Assembly (NCBI GenBank): GCA_963691655.1
Contig: OY829327.1
Coordinates: 60,214,079 to 60,278,078 of the forward strand
Direction: 5' to 3'
DNA from: Toxonevra muliebris
Taxonomy: Eukaryota; Arthropoda; Insecta; Diptera; Pallopteridae
Length of the DNA: 64,000 bases
The translations under genes and the position numbers were made by a program. The notes beneath the pieces are model-generated. The model saw only the letters and a program-made list of their open reading frames with translations. It did no database searches and was not told where the DNA came from. Below are positions 1 through 10,269 of this stretch, in pieces. Within the stretch, counting starts at the first letter, position 1. Every line of letters begins with the position of its first letter.

Positions 1-194
1 AATTTCGAGTGTCTTTATTTTGGAAAACCATATCATTTTTAGAACAACTAAAAAAAAACAATATAGAGAAGATTTTGTGCTCTCTTGTTGTATTTAGATG
101 TGTGTATATAAAATATTTTGAACCCCTTATTTCATTTCCATGCCGGTCCTCTTCACAACTCAACATTTCATTGCGGTAAAATCCCATATACATA

Positions 195-329
195 TGAGCC
201 GTTGCGTGCAAAAGTGGTGTCAGTCAGATTTTTTTATTAAGAGCCTCATTTTGCACAGCACTTCTACAAAACCAATGTATTTTCAAAAATCTGATTTTGA
301 CTTACACCACTTTTGCACGTAACGACTCA
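195..329. mobile_element. Short MITE with long terminal inverted repeats
   Basis: The left arm TGAGCCGTTGCGTGCAAAAG is mirrored on the right by CTTTTGCACGTAACGACTCA, and the inverted match runs on for about 40 bases with few differences. A TA dinucleotide flanks each end (193-194 and 330-331), as for Tc1/mariner-type insertions. No coding capacity. A decayed second copy lies at 13368-13522. The 60-codon open frame across it is just a read-through of the hairpin. Confidence 0.75.
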
Positions 330-331
330 TA

Positions 332-1134
332 TATGAAAAAGATTGATACAAAAATTTGTACAATGACGCATTATGTTTCTAGTCATAAGATAGGCATAGT
401 CTGAGTTTAAAATTACAAGTGGGTGTGGCACCGTCCATACAAATTATATTGTTTTTTTGGGTATATGGTATATCTGGTACCATTTACGGTACAGTACTGT
501 AATTTCGTGCAAGGATGTCGATTGACAATGCCAAACTACACTAAAAATGTGGGTGGGAAATAGTAGGCAGGTCGATTCTGTTACGGCAACGTTTATTTTG
601 TTGCCGAAAAATAAAAGCTTTGGCTAATTTTGGGATTCTTTAAACAGACGTTATCGGAGAGTTGTATTACCTCCTCTATCGTATCCTTAAGTTCGGAAGT
701 CTTAATTTTTCAGAAAACTCTAACAATGTTTGACTTGAATGCAACTTCTTAAAATTTTAAGATTTGACTTAAGTTTTCTTAAATTTTGTTCGATTGTAAT
801 AAAATGCTACTGTATTTATGTATAAGAAATTAAATGTATGTCACATATGTATGTAAGTATTTCTTAAATATTGTACGCCTATAATTATTTTAAACGACTA
901 TGAAGCTTAGAAAAATAATTAATAAATGCAACGGCCTTGTAGCATTGTAATAATAATAATTTTCTTGAAAAAAATTTGATTTTAAAAACCGTACAGAAAT
1001 TTTAAAAACTCGGAATTCTTCAGTAGCCCAAGAACAAACTACTTAAGAATTCCGAATGTCCACAGTAATTACAAAATAGGTGGTATTCAGAGGCGGTTCT
1101 GGGATTTGGGGGGAGGAGGGGCGGATTTTACTAA
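332..1134. other. Intergenic, no gene seen
   Basis: AT-rich sequence without a credible open frame. An inverted repeat at about 1011-1059 (TCGGAATTCTTCAGTAG against CTACTTAAGAATTCCGA) could form a hairpin. At 1091-1125 a G-rich string begins CAGAGGCGGTTCTGGG, which resembles the end of a hAT-type MITE, but no matching partner end was found. Confidence 0.5.
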
Positions 1135-2337
1135 ATTAAAAGACAAATATCAGACTCACTATCGACCAAAACCCAGACCTAGACAAAAAACTAGTGCAAA
1201 AACTTTATCAAATACAGTTCAAAAGTTAAAAGATAACTGGAACAAAACTGAGACCAAAATTCAAACTAAAATCGGATAGAAATTTCAAACAAAAATTCAA
1301 ATTCTTTTTTCAGATCGAAGTTCAAACCAAGAAAAAAAAATAACCAAGTTCAGATCAAAAATCTAGATCAAAATGAGACCAAATTCAAATCAAAATCTTG
1401 ATTATGACTTTTCTGATGAATTTATATTATTAAATGATCTGTTTTGAGAAAAAAATTTGAAGAAAATTTCAATTTCCTTTGAGAAAAAATTTAAGAAAAC
1501 AATTTGATACATCTCTATTTTTTGAGTCATTTTTGGTCGAAACAAAAACCCGAAAAAAAATTAAATTATGATAACAGTTGATTTGGATAGTACTTTAAAC
1601 GAATTTTTAAAATATATACTCATATCACTCTTAGCATCGATATCACTATTAATGTCGGCCTGGTGGTGAGTTTACGATCTCACAACTCCATAATCAAGCA
1701 CTTCATTTTTATGAAAAATTAAATACATTCTTTAAGCCTGTCATACATTACTTAAAATGTAATTATATCTTAATTTAACCAAAAAACTAATACATTTTAA
1801 ATTTCAACGAGATCCGTACACGCTTTCGGGTACCGGGCAACAACCGGTTAAAAAAGGCAATGTTTAGACCACGAATCGGAATCGGAGATCAAATTCAGTT
1901 CAAAACTCAGACAAAAACCCAAAATTCAGACCGAATCATTCCAAAATTCAAAACAATTTAGAATTTAATTTTAAAATACAAATTAAAAGCAAACCAAAAT
2001 TTAGACCAGAAATCAGATCAAACGCTGGTCTGCAAACGCTGGAAAGCAAATCAAAATTTAGACCAAACATGGATCAAATCAAAAATAAAACAAAATTCTG
2101 AATTAAAAAAAACGGAAAAGTTAAACCATTATCAGACTAAAATTCAGTACAAAATTCAATCCAAAAACTAGACCTAAAAGTAAGACATTTATAAGCTGGC
2201 GTTGAAATTGTGGATTTAATGTAGTCTGAATGTGTTTAATAACCAGTTGCACTGTAACGTGCATCTTATTGGCACGCCCATCATGGCGGCTAATCCGAAT
2301 TGATTCAAATATCCGACCCCATTTCAATATTTATATT
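1135..2337 (+). repeat. Dispersed repeat, copy A, with a CAAAATTCAGAC-like internal motif
   Basis: Much of 1135-1400 and 1870-2190 consists of degenerate, roughly 12-base units of the type CAAAATTCAGAC or CAAACTCAGAC. The end (about 2095-2337) matches 34112-34335 in reverse complement, including the stretch read there as ATGGGGTCGGATATTTG. Class unknown; no coding region seen. The right end is cut by the hAT element starting at 2347. Confidence 0.65.
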
Positions 2338-2346
2338 TCTGGATAC

Positions 2347-3004
2347 TAGTGTCCGACCAAAGGTGATTTTTTGGCCGAAGCCGAACTTCGGTCATTCATC
2401 TAACTTTCGGCCGAAGCAGAAGATTGAAGAATTTTTAAAATATAAAAAATAAAAATCTGAAAGTAAATTTTTTCTACATATGTATTTGCAAACATATCCG
2501 AATAAAAAGCTGACCAGTAACACTAAATAACTGTTCACTGTCGATGGAGCTGCCGAATATTATTTATTTCAAGAAAATTTGTTTACGTCAAAATATACAG
2601 TTACATCGACTATATATCTGTAGAACGACTGTCGTTCAACGAAACCTGTGTCAAAAAAAAAGTTGGCCGATGGCTGCCATGATTCTGCTTATCTAAAATC
2701 AAAGATGGAATCAGCGTATTAATCGATAGACCTGTATCCGGAACCAGAATTAACTCTCTAGTTCCCAAATTTTTGATTGATTTAAAAAAAATTGGGATTG
2801 ATCTCAAAACTCTAAAAAATGTAATGTAAATATTTTATATAACCACTTTACATTTATTTATATGTATAAATTTGTACTGCCAATCTATAGTAAAAATTAT
2901 TATAAAATAAAATACTTATGATCTTCGGCTTCGGCAAAATTCTTCGGCCATTTTTTGTCAAAGCCGAAGGTGCAATTTTAGGCCGAATATTCGGTCGGAC
3001 ACTA
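2347..3004. mobile_element. Non-autonomous hAT element, 658 bp, perfect 8-bp TSD
   Basis: Ends are TAGTGTCCGACC and GGTCGGACACTA, which are inverted repeats. The 8 bases CTGGATAC occur immediately outside both ends (2339-2346 and 3005-3012), the target-duplication length of hAT elements. Inside both ends the motif GGCCGAAG and variants such as CTTCGGC recur many times, as expected for clustered subterminal transposase-binding sites. No transposase frame. It interrupts or abuts dispersed repeat copy A. Confidence 0.9.
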
Positions 3005-3012
3005 CTGGATAC

Positions 3013-3996
3013 GCTACTGATTTGACAATCGGTATTCTCGACACGCGGTAACCCACCATTGCATATTGGTCGAAATCACTGATCTAGCGGCATTTAATTC
3101 GAAATTTAAAACTTTTAAATCGATAAATGTTTTGCATTGTATCGATTACTGATACTCCATTGACCAAATTACTGTTTTTACTTTTGTTTTGCTTTCAAAT
3201 TTAACATACGTTGCAGCAAGTGCATTGAGAGAATTTGGCGCCTAATTACCCAGTGTGTGTTTTAGCCAATATTAAATTTTATAAGTTACAGTTTTTATTG
3301 AAAGCAGAAGGTATGTATTTACTAAAAAAATAAATGTTTGTGGCCTGTGTTTATTTAGTTTAATAGAAATAAAGGAGCAGTGCTGAGAAATAAAAAAAAA
3401 GCCAACAAAGTTTTACAGCTTGTAAATATTAAACCACGGCGATGACATCATAAATAATGCCCCTCCCCCATTGGCATGATGTCAGAAGAAGTACAGGAAT
3501 AGCGAAATAAGGATTTAAGTATTGTAATTTTGGGCACGAAAACAGAATGGAGGATTTAATGCACTCACTTCTATTCTCTTCTAACCCTCTCTCTCTTTTA
3601 ACGCTCACTAAATGGCCTTCTAGCTATTCTTGAAGTTGCATGCATGTTTCTAAAGACGAATTCTTTATGTGTAAAGAACTTTTAAAACTTTGAACGCGTT
3701 TTTCACCAAACTGTATTTTCAAGGTCGGTAAGCAAGATTTCTTAAAAACGGCTCAACCGAAAAGTCTCAAATTTTTACACAAGCTTTATAAACAAATTTT
3801 TTAGTAATTGATTGAAGGATTTAAAATGGTATTTTGATTATTCCTTCGATCAATTACTACTTTTTGTTAACTAAATCTTTTTGGTTTTTTCATTTTGGAT
3901 GATCCGATCAATACAATAAAATGCCATTTCAGAAAAAAATGCTTGAAAAAAGATTTTGTTCTACCTCCGTGCGTAAAAAATGTTTTTTCTAAAAAG
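3013..3996. other. Intergenic, no gene seen
   Basis: No convincing open frame on either strand. Nothing recognisable apart from AT-rich runs and a short TC-rich stretch near 3585. Confidence 0.45.
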
Positions 3997-4067
3997 CTTC
4001 TAATAAGCCGTTATGAGAGAGGTGACCCGCAGTTTATACTGATTCGCTCGTAACGGCTTATTAGAAG
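3997..4067. repeat. Hairpin with 21-bp arms
   Basis: CTTCTAATAAGCCGTTATGAG (3997-4017) is inverted at 4047-4067 with one mismatch, separated by 29 bases. The AAGCCGTTA core resembles the terminal repeat of the 195-329 MITE (GAGCCGTTGCG), so this may be a shortened relative. No flanking duplication was established. Confidence 0.65.
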
Positions 4068-4099
4068 AATTTTACAATATTTTCCGAAAAAATTTTTGT

Positions 4100-4480
4100 T
4101 TTTTTTTATTTTTTGGAATTGAACTAAAAGGGAATTACTTTCGAGGAATCATTTTAACTAAATTGGAATTTAATTCCAAGAAAGTAATTGATTACACTTA
4201 AATATTAAATTCCTTTCTATTCAATTAAATTTTCAATTCCTTTAAGGAATTGTTATATTTTTAATTACAAAATACAATTCCCTGTAATGGAATCGAAAAA
4301 TCTTTCAATTCCATTACCTAGGAGTTTAAAAATTTTAATTACTGATTACAATTCCTTGTAATGGGATTGAAACTTATATCAATTCCATTACTAAGGAATT
4401 GAAAACAAAAAGTACTAATTACAATTCCAGGTAATTGGAATGAAGATGGAATTTAACTCCTAATGTAATCATTACTACCC
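4100..4480. repeat. Degenerate AATTCC/GGAATT-rich tandem repeat
   Basis: Units of the type ACAATTCCTTGTAATGGAAT followed by TTGAAA repeat at roughly 80-base spacing with many changes. The region is dense in GGAATT and AATTCC and largely self-complementary. No coding frame. Confidence 0.6.
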
Positions 4481-4504
4481 AACTTTGATCCTTGTCTAAC
4501 TAAT

Positions 4505-5395
4505 AGTGCGGACACACGAGATAGAATTTCGTTGAAATTCTGAATTTCAAATTTAGTTGAATGAACACACTACAAAAAATGAATTTCAAATTCGTTTTTG
4601 AAAGATTATAAGTTTTGAGATTAAGAAGAATTTTTGTGTGTGTTTTGTGAAAATAAAAACAAATACAAATTTGGACTCAATTGACTTTTGATAGCAAGAA
4701 ATAAATTCTATTGTAGCAATTATGGATAATTGGAGGGATAGCAATGAGCTGCTCTCCGACTTCATTATTTTATTATTTCACTCTTGCAATTTCGGAACTC
4801 AATTTCAATTTGAAATTGAAGTCATTCACACGGAGTTTTTCTTCTTACACAATTTCATTTGGCAGTTGAATTTTATTGTTTATAAAATGGATAAAAAAAA
4901 TGAAATTATTATAAATTGTTTTAATATTTAGGATAACATGGCGAGAACAATGGAGAAGTTTGACAAAATATGTGGACATTATGGAGAAGAATACAAAAAG
5001 CTTAAATTATTTTTGGAGAGAATAGTGGAATTGCGAAAACAGCAGCTGATGATTTCAACCACACAATTTTTTTTTATTTTATTTTTTCCATTCAAAATAA
5101 ATAATCTTTATTTTTATAGTATTATTTATTTATATTTATCTTTGACAGTTATTTTTCTGATATTGATGTGTTTTCTTCTATTTATCTACCAATACTAATC
5201 GATTAACAGAGTTCTTTTCGGATTGTAGCACAATTTCAATACAATTTCAACGAAATTGAGCAGGCAACTTAATTACGTTTAGCATTTATTTCTATAACAA
5301 AATTGAGCAACTTCAACTCAATTTCGGCTAAAATTGGGAAGGAAGGCGAAACTGCTGAGTTTGGGCTCCATGTGAATAGGCTATAAACAAATTTA
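4505..5395 (+). other. Possible decayed DNA transposon or MITE, unassigned
   Basis: Bounded roughly by a left GTGCGGACACACGAG and a right CTCCATGTGAATAGG, and dense in paired AATTTC/GAAATT motifs. Two open frames lie inside (4722-4931 and 4938-5198), with only one stop codon between them. The second has a Lys/Glu-rich stretch (EEYKKLKLFLERIVEL) that could be helical, then runs into poly-T-derived hydrophobic residues. The end sequences vaguely resemble insect PIF/Harbinger MITEs, but I see neither a clear inverted repeat nor a TSD. Function unknown. Confidence 0.25.
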
Positions 5396-5745
5396 ATAGA
5401 TCTTATATGTTTTTTACAACCATGTGTTTGAGGGTTGCTGAGTTACTTTTGGGATTTTAAGTGAATTTAGTTGAAATTTTTCTGAAATTCAGAATTTCTT
5501 TTGCCAGTTTTTCTTTTTTTTTTCTTATGTGGGCATAGGGGGAGGATATCAGAACGGAACTAATTAAAAAAAAACGCCGTAGATTTTTTTCTCCACGTAC
5601 AAGAAAGCACAACTGAAAGGGTTAATGTTAGGAAAATTTCGGTGCAGGATCGGATAAAAACTCTTATTGTTAAGACATTATACCCAGTTTTTGATAAAAA
5701 ATTGAAAATACTTTGTATTCAAAACACTTTTATCTTGCAGTTTAA

Positions 5746-6560
5746 CCCTTCCCTGCCCATGCTGCCATACATGGTCCCACCAATTTAGACGGTAATAGTG
5801 GCGCCATCTTACGTCCAATATCCAAAATACAATATGGGTTTCATAGATTTAAGCTTTTTTTTTATCAATGAGCATATAACGGTATTAGAAAATGCCAGCT
5901 GTCGAAAGTTATTGCAATTTTTATGTGGAAAAATACGTTTTTCAGACACAAGTAAAATTTTAGATTTTCTAACAGCAAAAACTATAAGAAATTTTGCGAA
6001 TTTCAACATAAAAAATTTATTGCTGTGTTGCTAAAGTTGTGCTGATTAGTATGTGTTTAATATGTGAAAAATATATAATCAAATTTTTGTTTCCAACAGT
6101 TGGGACCATATATGGTTCCTTGGGCAGTGTTTAGTGTTTAGTGTTTGGTGAACTTTGGTGCATTTCCCTATTTTTATTACAAATTCGGAATGGAGGAACT
6201 CATGGACGATGAAGGATGGAATAAACATGTGAATGATTATGCCTGGTGTGAAAGTGAAGATAATGAAGGTTTTTCGGAAGATGATTTTTACAGCTCGAAA
6301 TCGTCCTTTGGAAGGAGCATTATAAGTAAAACGATCCAGGCCAAATACATACATACATATTCCACCGGCAGACATTAAACTGGATAACACAGGACACCTC
6401 CTGAATATGAAGCCAACCTCTGAGGGACGCTTTAAATGCAAAGTATTCTAACGTATTGTACTAAATGTGATGTTCACTTGCGCTTTACAGGCGCAAAATA
6501 TTGTACTACAAATTTCATACAGAATAATTGGTATAAATTTTAATTTTTGGTTATTTTTCT
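5746..6560 (+). mobile_element. Decayed piggyBac-like element, internally deleted
   Basis: A TTAA (5742-5745) precedes CCCTTCCCTGCCCATGC, typical of a piggyBac left end. Near the end lies CCATACATGGTCCC, and at 6095-6112 its inverted counterpart GGGACCATATATGGTTCC. The sequence then encodes the start of an acidic protein (from 6145 or the inner ATG at 6190, with EELMDDEGW and ESEDNEGFSEDD) as in piggyBac transposase N-termini. At about 6453-6540 it encodes YCTKCDVHLRFTGAKYC, the cysteine-rich C-terminal finger of the family. The whole catalytic middle is missing and the tail is frameshifted. The right terminus with its TTAA was not found. Confidence 0.7.
6145..6378 (+). pseudogene. piggyBac-like transposase N-terminal remnant
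   Basis: A 77-codon open frame with a strongly acidic stretch (MEELMDDEGW, then ESEDNEGFSEDD) between the palindromic 5' subterminus and the frameshifted C-terminal cysteine cluster at 6453-6540. piggyBac transposases are usually several hundred residues with an acidic N-terminus and a DDD catalytic domain; the DDD domain is absent here. It cannot encode an active enzyme. It is identified by position in the element and by the C-terminal finger, not by the acidic stretch alone. Confidence 0.5.
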
Positions 6561-6639
6561 CAACAAAGTCATTTCTTTAAAAAAAAAATTATACATTTCT
6601 ATTTTACTTAATACTGCCCAACGAATCAACGAAATCAGC

Positions 6640-6965
6640 CTCCATGGTAGAAGACATTTTATCGCCTCCAACTACAAACCCATACAAGGCTTTAAAAGAA
6701 GCGCTAATCTCTCGCTTTTCAAAATCAAAAGAAGCGAATTTCCTCCAGCTGCTCGACGGTGAAAACTTTGGGGACAAAACTCCATCTCAACATCTGCGCT
6801 ACCTACGGAATTAAACATTGATGAAGGGGTGCTCAAAGCCCGGTGGCTGTCGCTTCTCCCTCCTCAAACTCGTGCATGTCTCAATATCCAAGACCATGCC
6901 AATATTAACATGTTAGGGGATGCAGCGAACAAGCTCCACGAAATCATTAAACCAGCCGCCTTTTA
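6640..6965 (+). pseudogene. Gag-like remnant of the gypsy-type element
   Basis: Frames here read PYKALKEALISRFSKSKEANF and then QLLDGENFGDKTPSQHLRYL with stops and a frameshift. This resembles the gag segment of many insect Ty3/gypsy elements, in which a short helical region precedes the protease. Weakly supported alone, but it sits immediately upstream of the protease in the expected order. Confidence 0.5.
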
Positions 6966-6983
6966 GGAAAACTTCAACGGGAG

Positions 6984-7310
6984 TTGCTAAAGGCGGCACT
7001 CGACTCTCCAACTACTTCTCGCCGCCTTTTTATAACAGATCTGTCAACAAAAACACAATTCTTGATCGACGCAGGATTCGATCTCTCAGTTTTCCCTTTC
7101 AACAAATCGACCGGCTCAGAGAAGCCTCTTAGCTACCTGTTACATGCAGCTAATGGCTCCATGATAAACACATACGGTTGTGTCTTCAAATCCCCCAACT
7201 TTGGGCTTCGCAGGGATTTGACTTGGCGTTTTGTTTTAGCAAATGTTTCGCGACCATTTATTGGAGCAGACTTGCACCTCTTAACAAATTCCGAGAAGGA
7301 CCTGACGTCA
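6984..7310 (+). pseudogene. Retroelement aspartic protease remnant
   Basis: The frame from 6984 contains RRLFITDLSTKTQFLIDAGFD followed by LSVFP, matching the retropepsin active-site region. The canonical D-[ST]-G triad reads D-A-G here, so it is probably inactive. It continues with NGSMINTYG and RPFIGADLHLL, which match the flap region and the ILG-equivalent near the C-terminus of retroviral-type proteases. After this the frame runs into other sequence because the RT segment is missing. Confidence 0.7.
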
Positions 7311-7329
7311 AAAGCACACATCCTATTGT

Positions 7330-7651
7330 TTGGACACCTAACTTGGAAACTACCTTTACACATTGCAAACAAGCATTACTCGAAGCAACGTAATTGGCTT
7401 ATCCCAAAAGTGATGAGGAGTGGGCTATTTTCACCGACGCGTCCCAACATACAGTGGGCGCAGTTCTACAGCAGCGCCACGAAAACAATTGGCAACCATT
7501 GGGATTTTTTAGCAGAAAACTGGCTGAGAGATCATCTGAGTTGTCAACATCCGATAGAGAACTACATGTAATTTACGAAGCCGTCAAGCATTTCAGACAC
7601 ATATTCGAAGGAAGGCACGTGACATTTTACACAGACCGGCTTATGGTCTAG
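7330..7651 (+). pseudogene. Ty3/gypsy RNase H remnant
   Basis: Reads PNLETTFTHCKQALLEAT, a stop, then AYPKSDEEWAIFTDASQHTV and GAVLQQ: the connection segment and first motif (TDAS) of Ty3/gypsy RNase H. GFFSRKLAERSS and ELHVIYEAVKHFRH (second acidic residue) follow, then FYTD (third acidic residue). The acidic residues are largely kept, but one in-frame stop and the absent RT make it non-functional. Confidence 0.75.
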
Positions 7652-7915
7652 TTGATCCACGCCTTTAAACAGCATCTGGATAAGGCGTCATCTTGGCAAT
7701 TTCGTAGGTTAGACTTCATCGACCAATAAAGCACATCGCAGACAACGAAAACATAGTCGCAGATACACTATCACGTCTGGACGCCATTTCATCTGCTGCC
7801 ACTAAGAGAACTCGCTATTCAACAGGAAATTGACAGCGAGCTTCAAAATCTCATCAGACATTCAACTTCATCATTAAAATTGCAACCCATAATATACGCG
7901 GATCCAGTTGTTTGA

Positions 7916-8780
7916 TTGTACTCCGACGTATCAACAGGGAAAATACTACCCTACATGCCGACAATCTTGAGAAAACAAATTTTCAAACCTTTGCACTCGC
8001 TCTCTCACTCTGGACAACGGGCTTCTCGGAAACTTGTTACAGAACGCTACGTCGTATGGCTATCAGTAAATAAAGATTGTCGCAACTGGGCAAAAACCTG
8101 CATTTCGTTTCAACGCAACAAAATTACTAGACAAAACATCTGTCCTTTTGTAAATTTTGAGCCCCCTACACAACGTTTTCAACACATCCACATTGATTTG
8201 GTGACTCTACAATCATCAAGAGGATTTCGCCAATGCCTCATCATAGTCGATCGCTTTACGCGTTTCCCAGATGCAATCCCACTGGAGGACGCGAAAGCTG
8301 ACACCGTCACACGCGCGCTCATGCTGTCCACTGAATTGTTCGGTTTGGAGTGCCAATGAGGATTACTTCTGATCAAGGGGTGCAGTTCCAATCAGAAATT
8401 TTCAATAAACTCAATGAACTTCTTCGCTCGCAACATCTTACAACTACAGCATACCGCCCTTAATCAAATGGCCTCGTTGAGCGCTTACACCACCAGCTCA
8501 AGGCAGCATTGCTCTGTCACAACGAATCTTGGTTCTGCCGTTCTGCTTGGCCTTCGACCGGCTTGGAAAGAGGATATAGAGGCAACGCCGTCCGAACTGA
8601 TTTACGGCGAACCAATTCGTCTACCGGAAGAGTTTCTTGCGCCCTCAACACAAATTATTAAGCCACCCGAACTTGTTTAAGCTTTACGCACTCATTTCCA
8701 AAACTTAACACCCGAACGAATGTCACGCCACGCTAAGCATTATGTCTTCAAATTCAAAGATTATGCAAAAGAATAATGCA
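7916..8780 (+). pseudogene. Ty3/gypsy integrase remnant
   Basis: The frame from 7916 has the His pair of the H2C2 zinc-binding region (LHSLSHSGQ). The Cys pair is damaged: WAKTCISFQRNK lacks the second Cys. The catalytic core begins FQHIHIDLVTLQSS with its first Asp and RFTRFPDAIPLEDA. A frame change near 8357 leads to RITSDQGVQFQSEIF (second Asp) and NGLVERLHHQLKAA (Glu). TPSELIYGEPIRLP at about 8588 is typical of the region after the core. Several shifts and stops show it is dead. Confidence 0.75.
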
Positions 8781-8789
8781 AATACAGAA

Positions 8790-10123
8790 TTTTTTCATTA
8801 GAACCAACACATTCACACTACGTAAGTAAATAATGGAATCGTTTGTTATTGTAATTGCATTAGGCTTCCATGTGGAGCCAAGAAAGTTCAAAAAATATAT
8901 TTAACTGGTTTAAAAAAAAAATTTTTTGTTGGTTCCGCATGGGATTGAACCACGGGTCAAATTTTTTTTTTAAAATCACCTTTATATAAGCATTCCTTGT
9001 CTAATTACTACTATATATGTTTGTTTACTTTTTTTTCAAATTGTTAACATTTTTAGAAGAATTTGATTACAAAATTTTTTAGGACGTGGCAACTCTGCAT
9101 ACGACGCAATTGTGTTTCGTTCCCTTGAATGAGCAGACAAAGAGGACACATTGTAAAGAGGTCGCAATTCGCTCTTTGGAGTTTTGGAGCAAAGAAACGT
9201 AGAAACCAGCACCGAGGTGCAATACCGATGGTGTGACAGCGACGGTTGTCAACACATCCAGCCAGCGTGGCCTTTATGAGACTAAAGTTGCAATTTGCAA
9301 CCTTTTTGACTGCTTGGAGACTTTGGCACAACTTTTCGAAAATACCCAAAATTTGGACTTTTTTTAAATCCTTTCAACTTTTGAAACTTTTTTGCAAAAA
9401 GTGTGATATTCACATGAAATTATACGAAAAATCCATTGCCTTTAACTTGAAAGTTCGCAATACTAATTACATACATACTTTTTAGTTGAAACACTGCCGT
9501 TTTATAAGATTTTTAACAAAAACTTTTTGTTATTTTCAAATTTTCCACACTGACTTACGGAAAATTTTTTGGAAAATTAAAAGTTCACAAATGATAGATA
9601 CTGAAAAATGCTAGGGTTCTGCATACAAATTTTTTTAAATCTGCTAGCAGACTCGAGAAAATGCAATGTTTTAGAGTTTTTTTTTCAAAATGGATTATCG
9701 GTAATCGGTAGAGAGCTGACACTATTTTTGAATATACTTAGCTAAAATGTTTGAACTTTTCATATTTTATGTTTCATAAATAAATTGAAAAAATTTTCGG
9801 TCAAAAAATTATAAAATATCGTAATTTATTTTTAAAATTTCGGGACTTTCAAGACCCTTTTGGAACCAGATGATACTATCTGATTTAAAAAATTTGTTTC
9901 CACTTTTGTTCTCTTGAATGTGTACAAACTTAACTTTATTGTTACTTTTCGATTTGTCAACATTATTGGCCATTCAAAATTTGTTACGTTATGAACAGTT
10001 TTGTAAGTCACTGTATATACAAATTTGACAAAACTCAGGTAAAATGAAAAATGTTTTTTTTTTGTAATCCCTAAAAGTATACAAGCACTTTTCAAAGTCA
10101 CGAAATTGTTCAATGATTTAAAG
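8790..10123. other. Intergenic, no gene seen
   Basis: AT-rich. At 8933-8960 lies TGGTTCCGCATGGGATTGAA and onward, which reads like the complement of a tRNA 3' end (see findings). The minus-strand open frame at 9053-9349 has no recognisable motif and is flanked by poly-T/A tracts; I do not call it a gene. The minus-strand frame at 9832-10113 is also uninterpretable. Confidence 0.4.
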
Positions 10124-10190
10124 TAGGGGTGTGCACTTCAGGTGAAAGTGCTGGATGCGAGGTATAAATTAAAAGACGAGCGGTGTTAAT
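10124..10190 (+). mobile_element. hAT element fragment (one terminus)
   Basis: TAGGGGTGTGCACTTCAGGTG and the following ~45 bases, ending near GACGAGCGGTG, match the reverse complement of the right end of the 27581-28826 hAT element (TAGGGATGTGCACTTCAGTTG to GACGAGCGATGG). Homology stops near 10190 and no second terminus or TSD was found, so this is a solo end. Confidence 0.65.
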
Positions 10191-10204
10191 ACCCCGTGGA
10201 CCAT

Positions 10205-10265
10205 GAAGCGAATGTTGAGCGAAAGTTCGCCTAAACTATCGCTTAATGTCCGCAAACGTGCCCCA
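10205..10265. repeat. Outlying unit of the 11.2-kb minisatellite
   Basis: AGCGAATGTTGAGCGAAAGT and ATCGCTTAATGTCCGCAAAC resemble the repeat unit of the array at 11215-11425, which has TCGCTTAATGTCCGCAAACG. It sits next to the hAT fragment, so the array may derive from internal sequence of that element family. Confidence 0.5.
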
Positions 10266-10269
10266 CTTC

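Larger units (their letters stand above)
6620..8780 (+). mobile_element. Ty3/gypsy-type LTR retrotransposon remnant, RT deleted
   Basis: In order on the + strand there are gag-like, aspartic protease, RNase H and integrase pieces in shifting frames with stops. This is the gag-PR-(RT)-RH-IN order of Ty3/gypsy elements. The reverse transcriptase expected between protease (ending near 7290) and RNase H (from about 7330) is absent, so the copy is non-autonomous. No LTR pair was found; the copy seems truncated at both ends. It lies just right of the decayed piggyBac copy. Confidence 0.8.

Noticed and set aside
9053..9349. 98-codon minus-strand open frame
   Set aside because: No motif, flanked by poly-A/T tracts, no splice or promoter context; not enough to call a gene.
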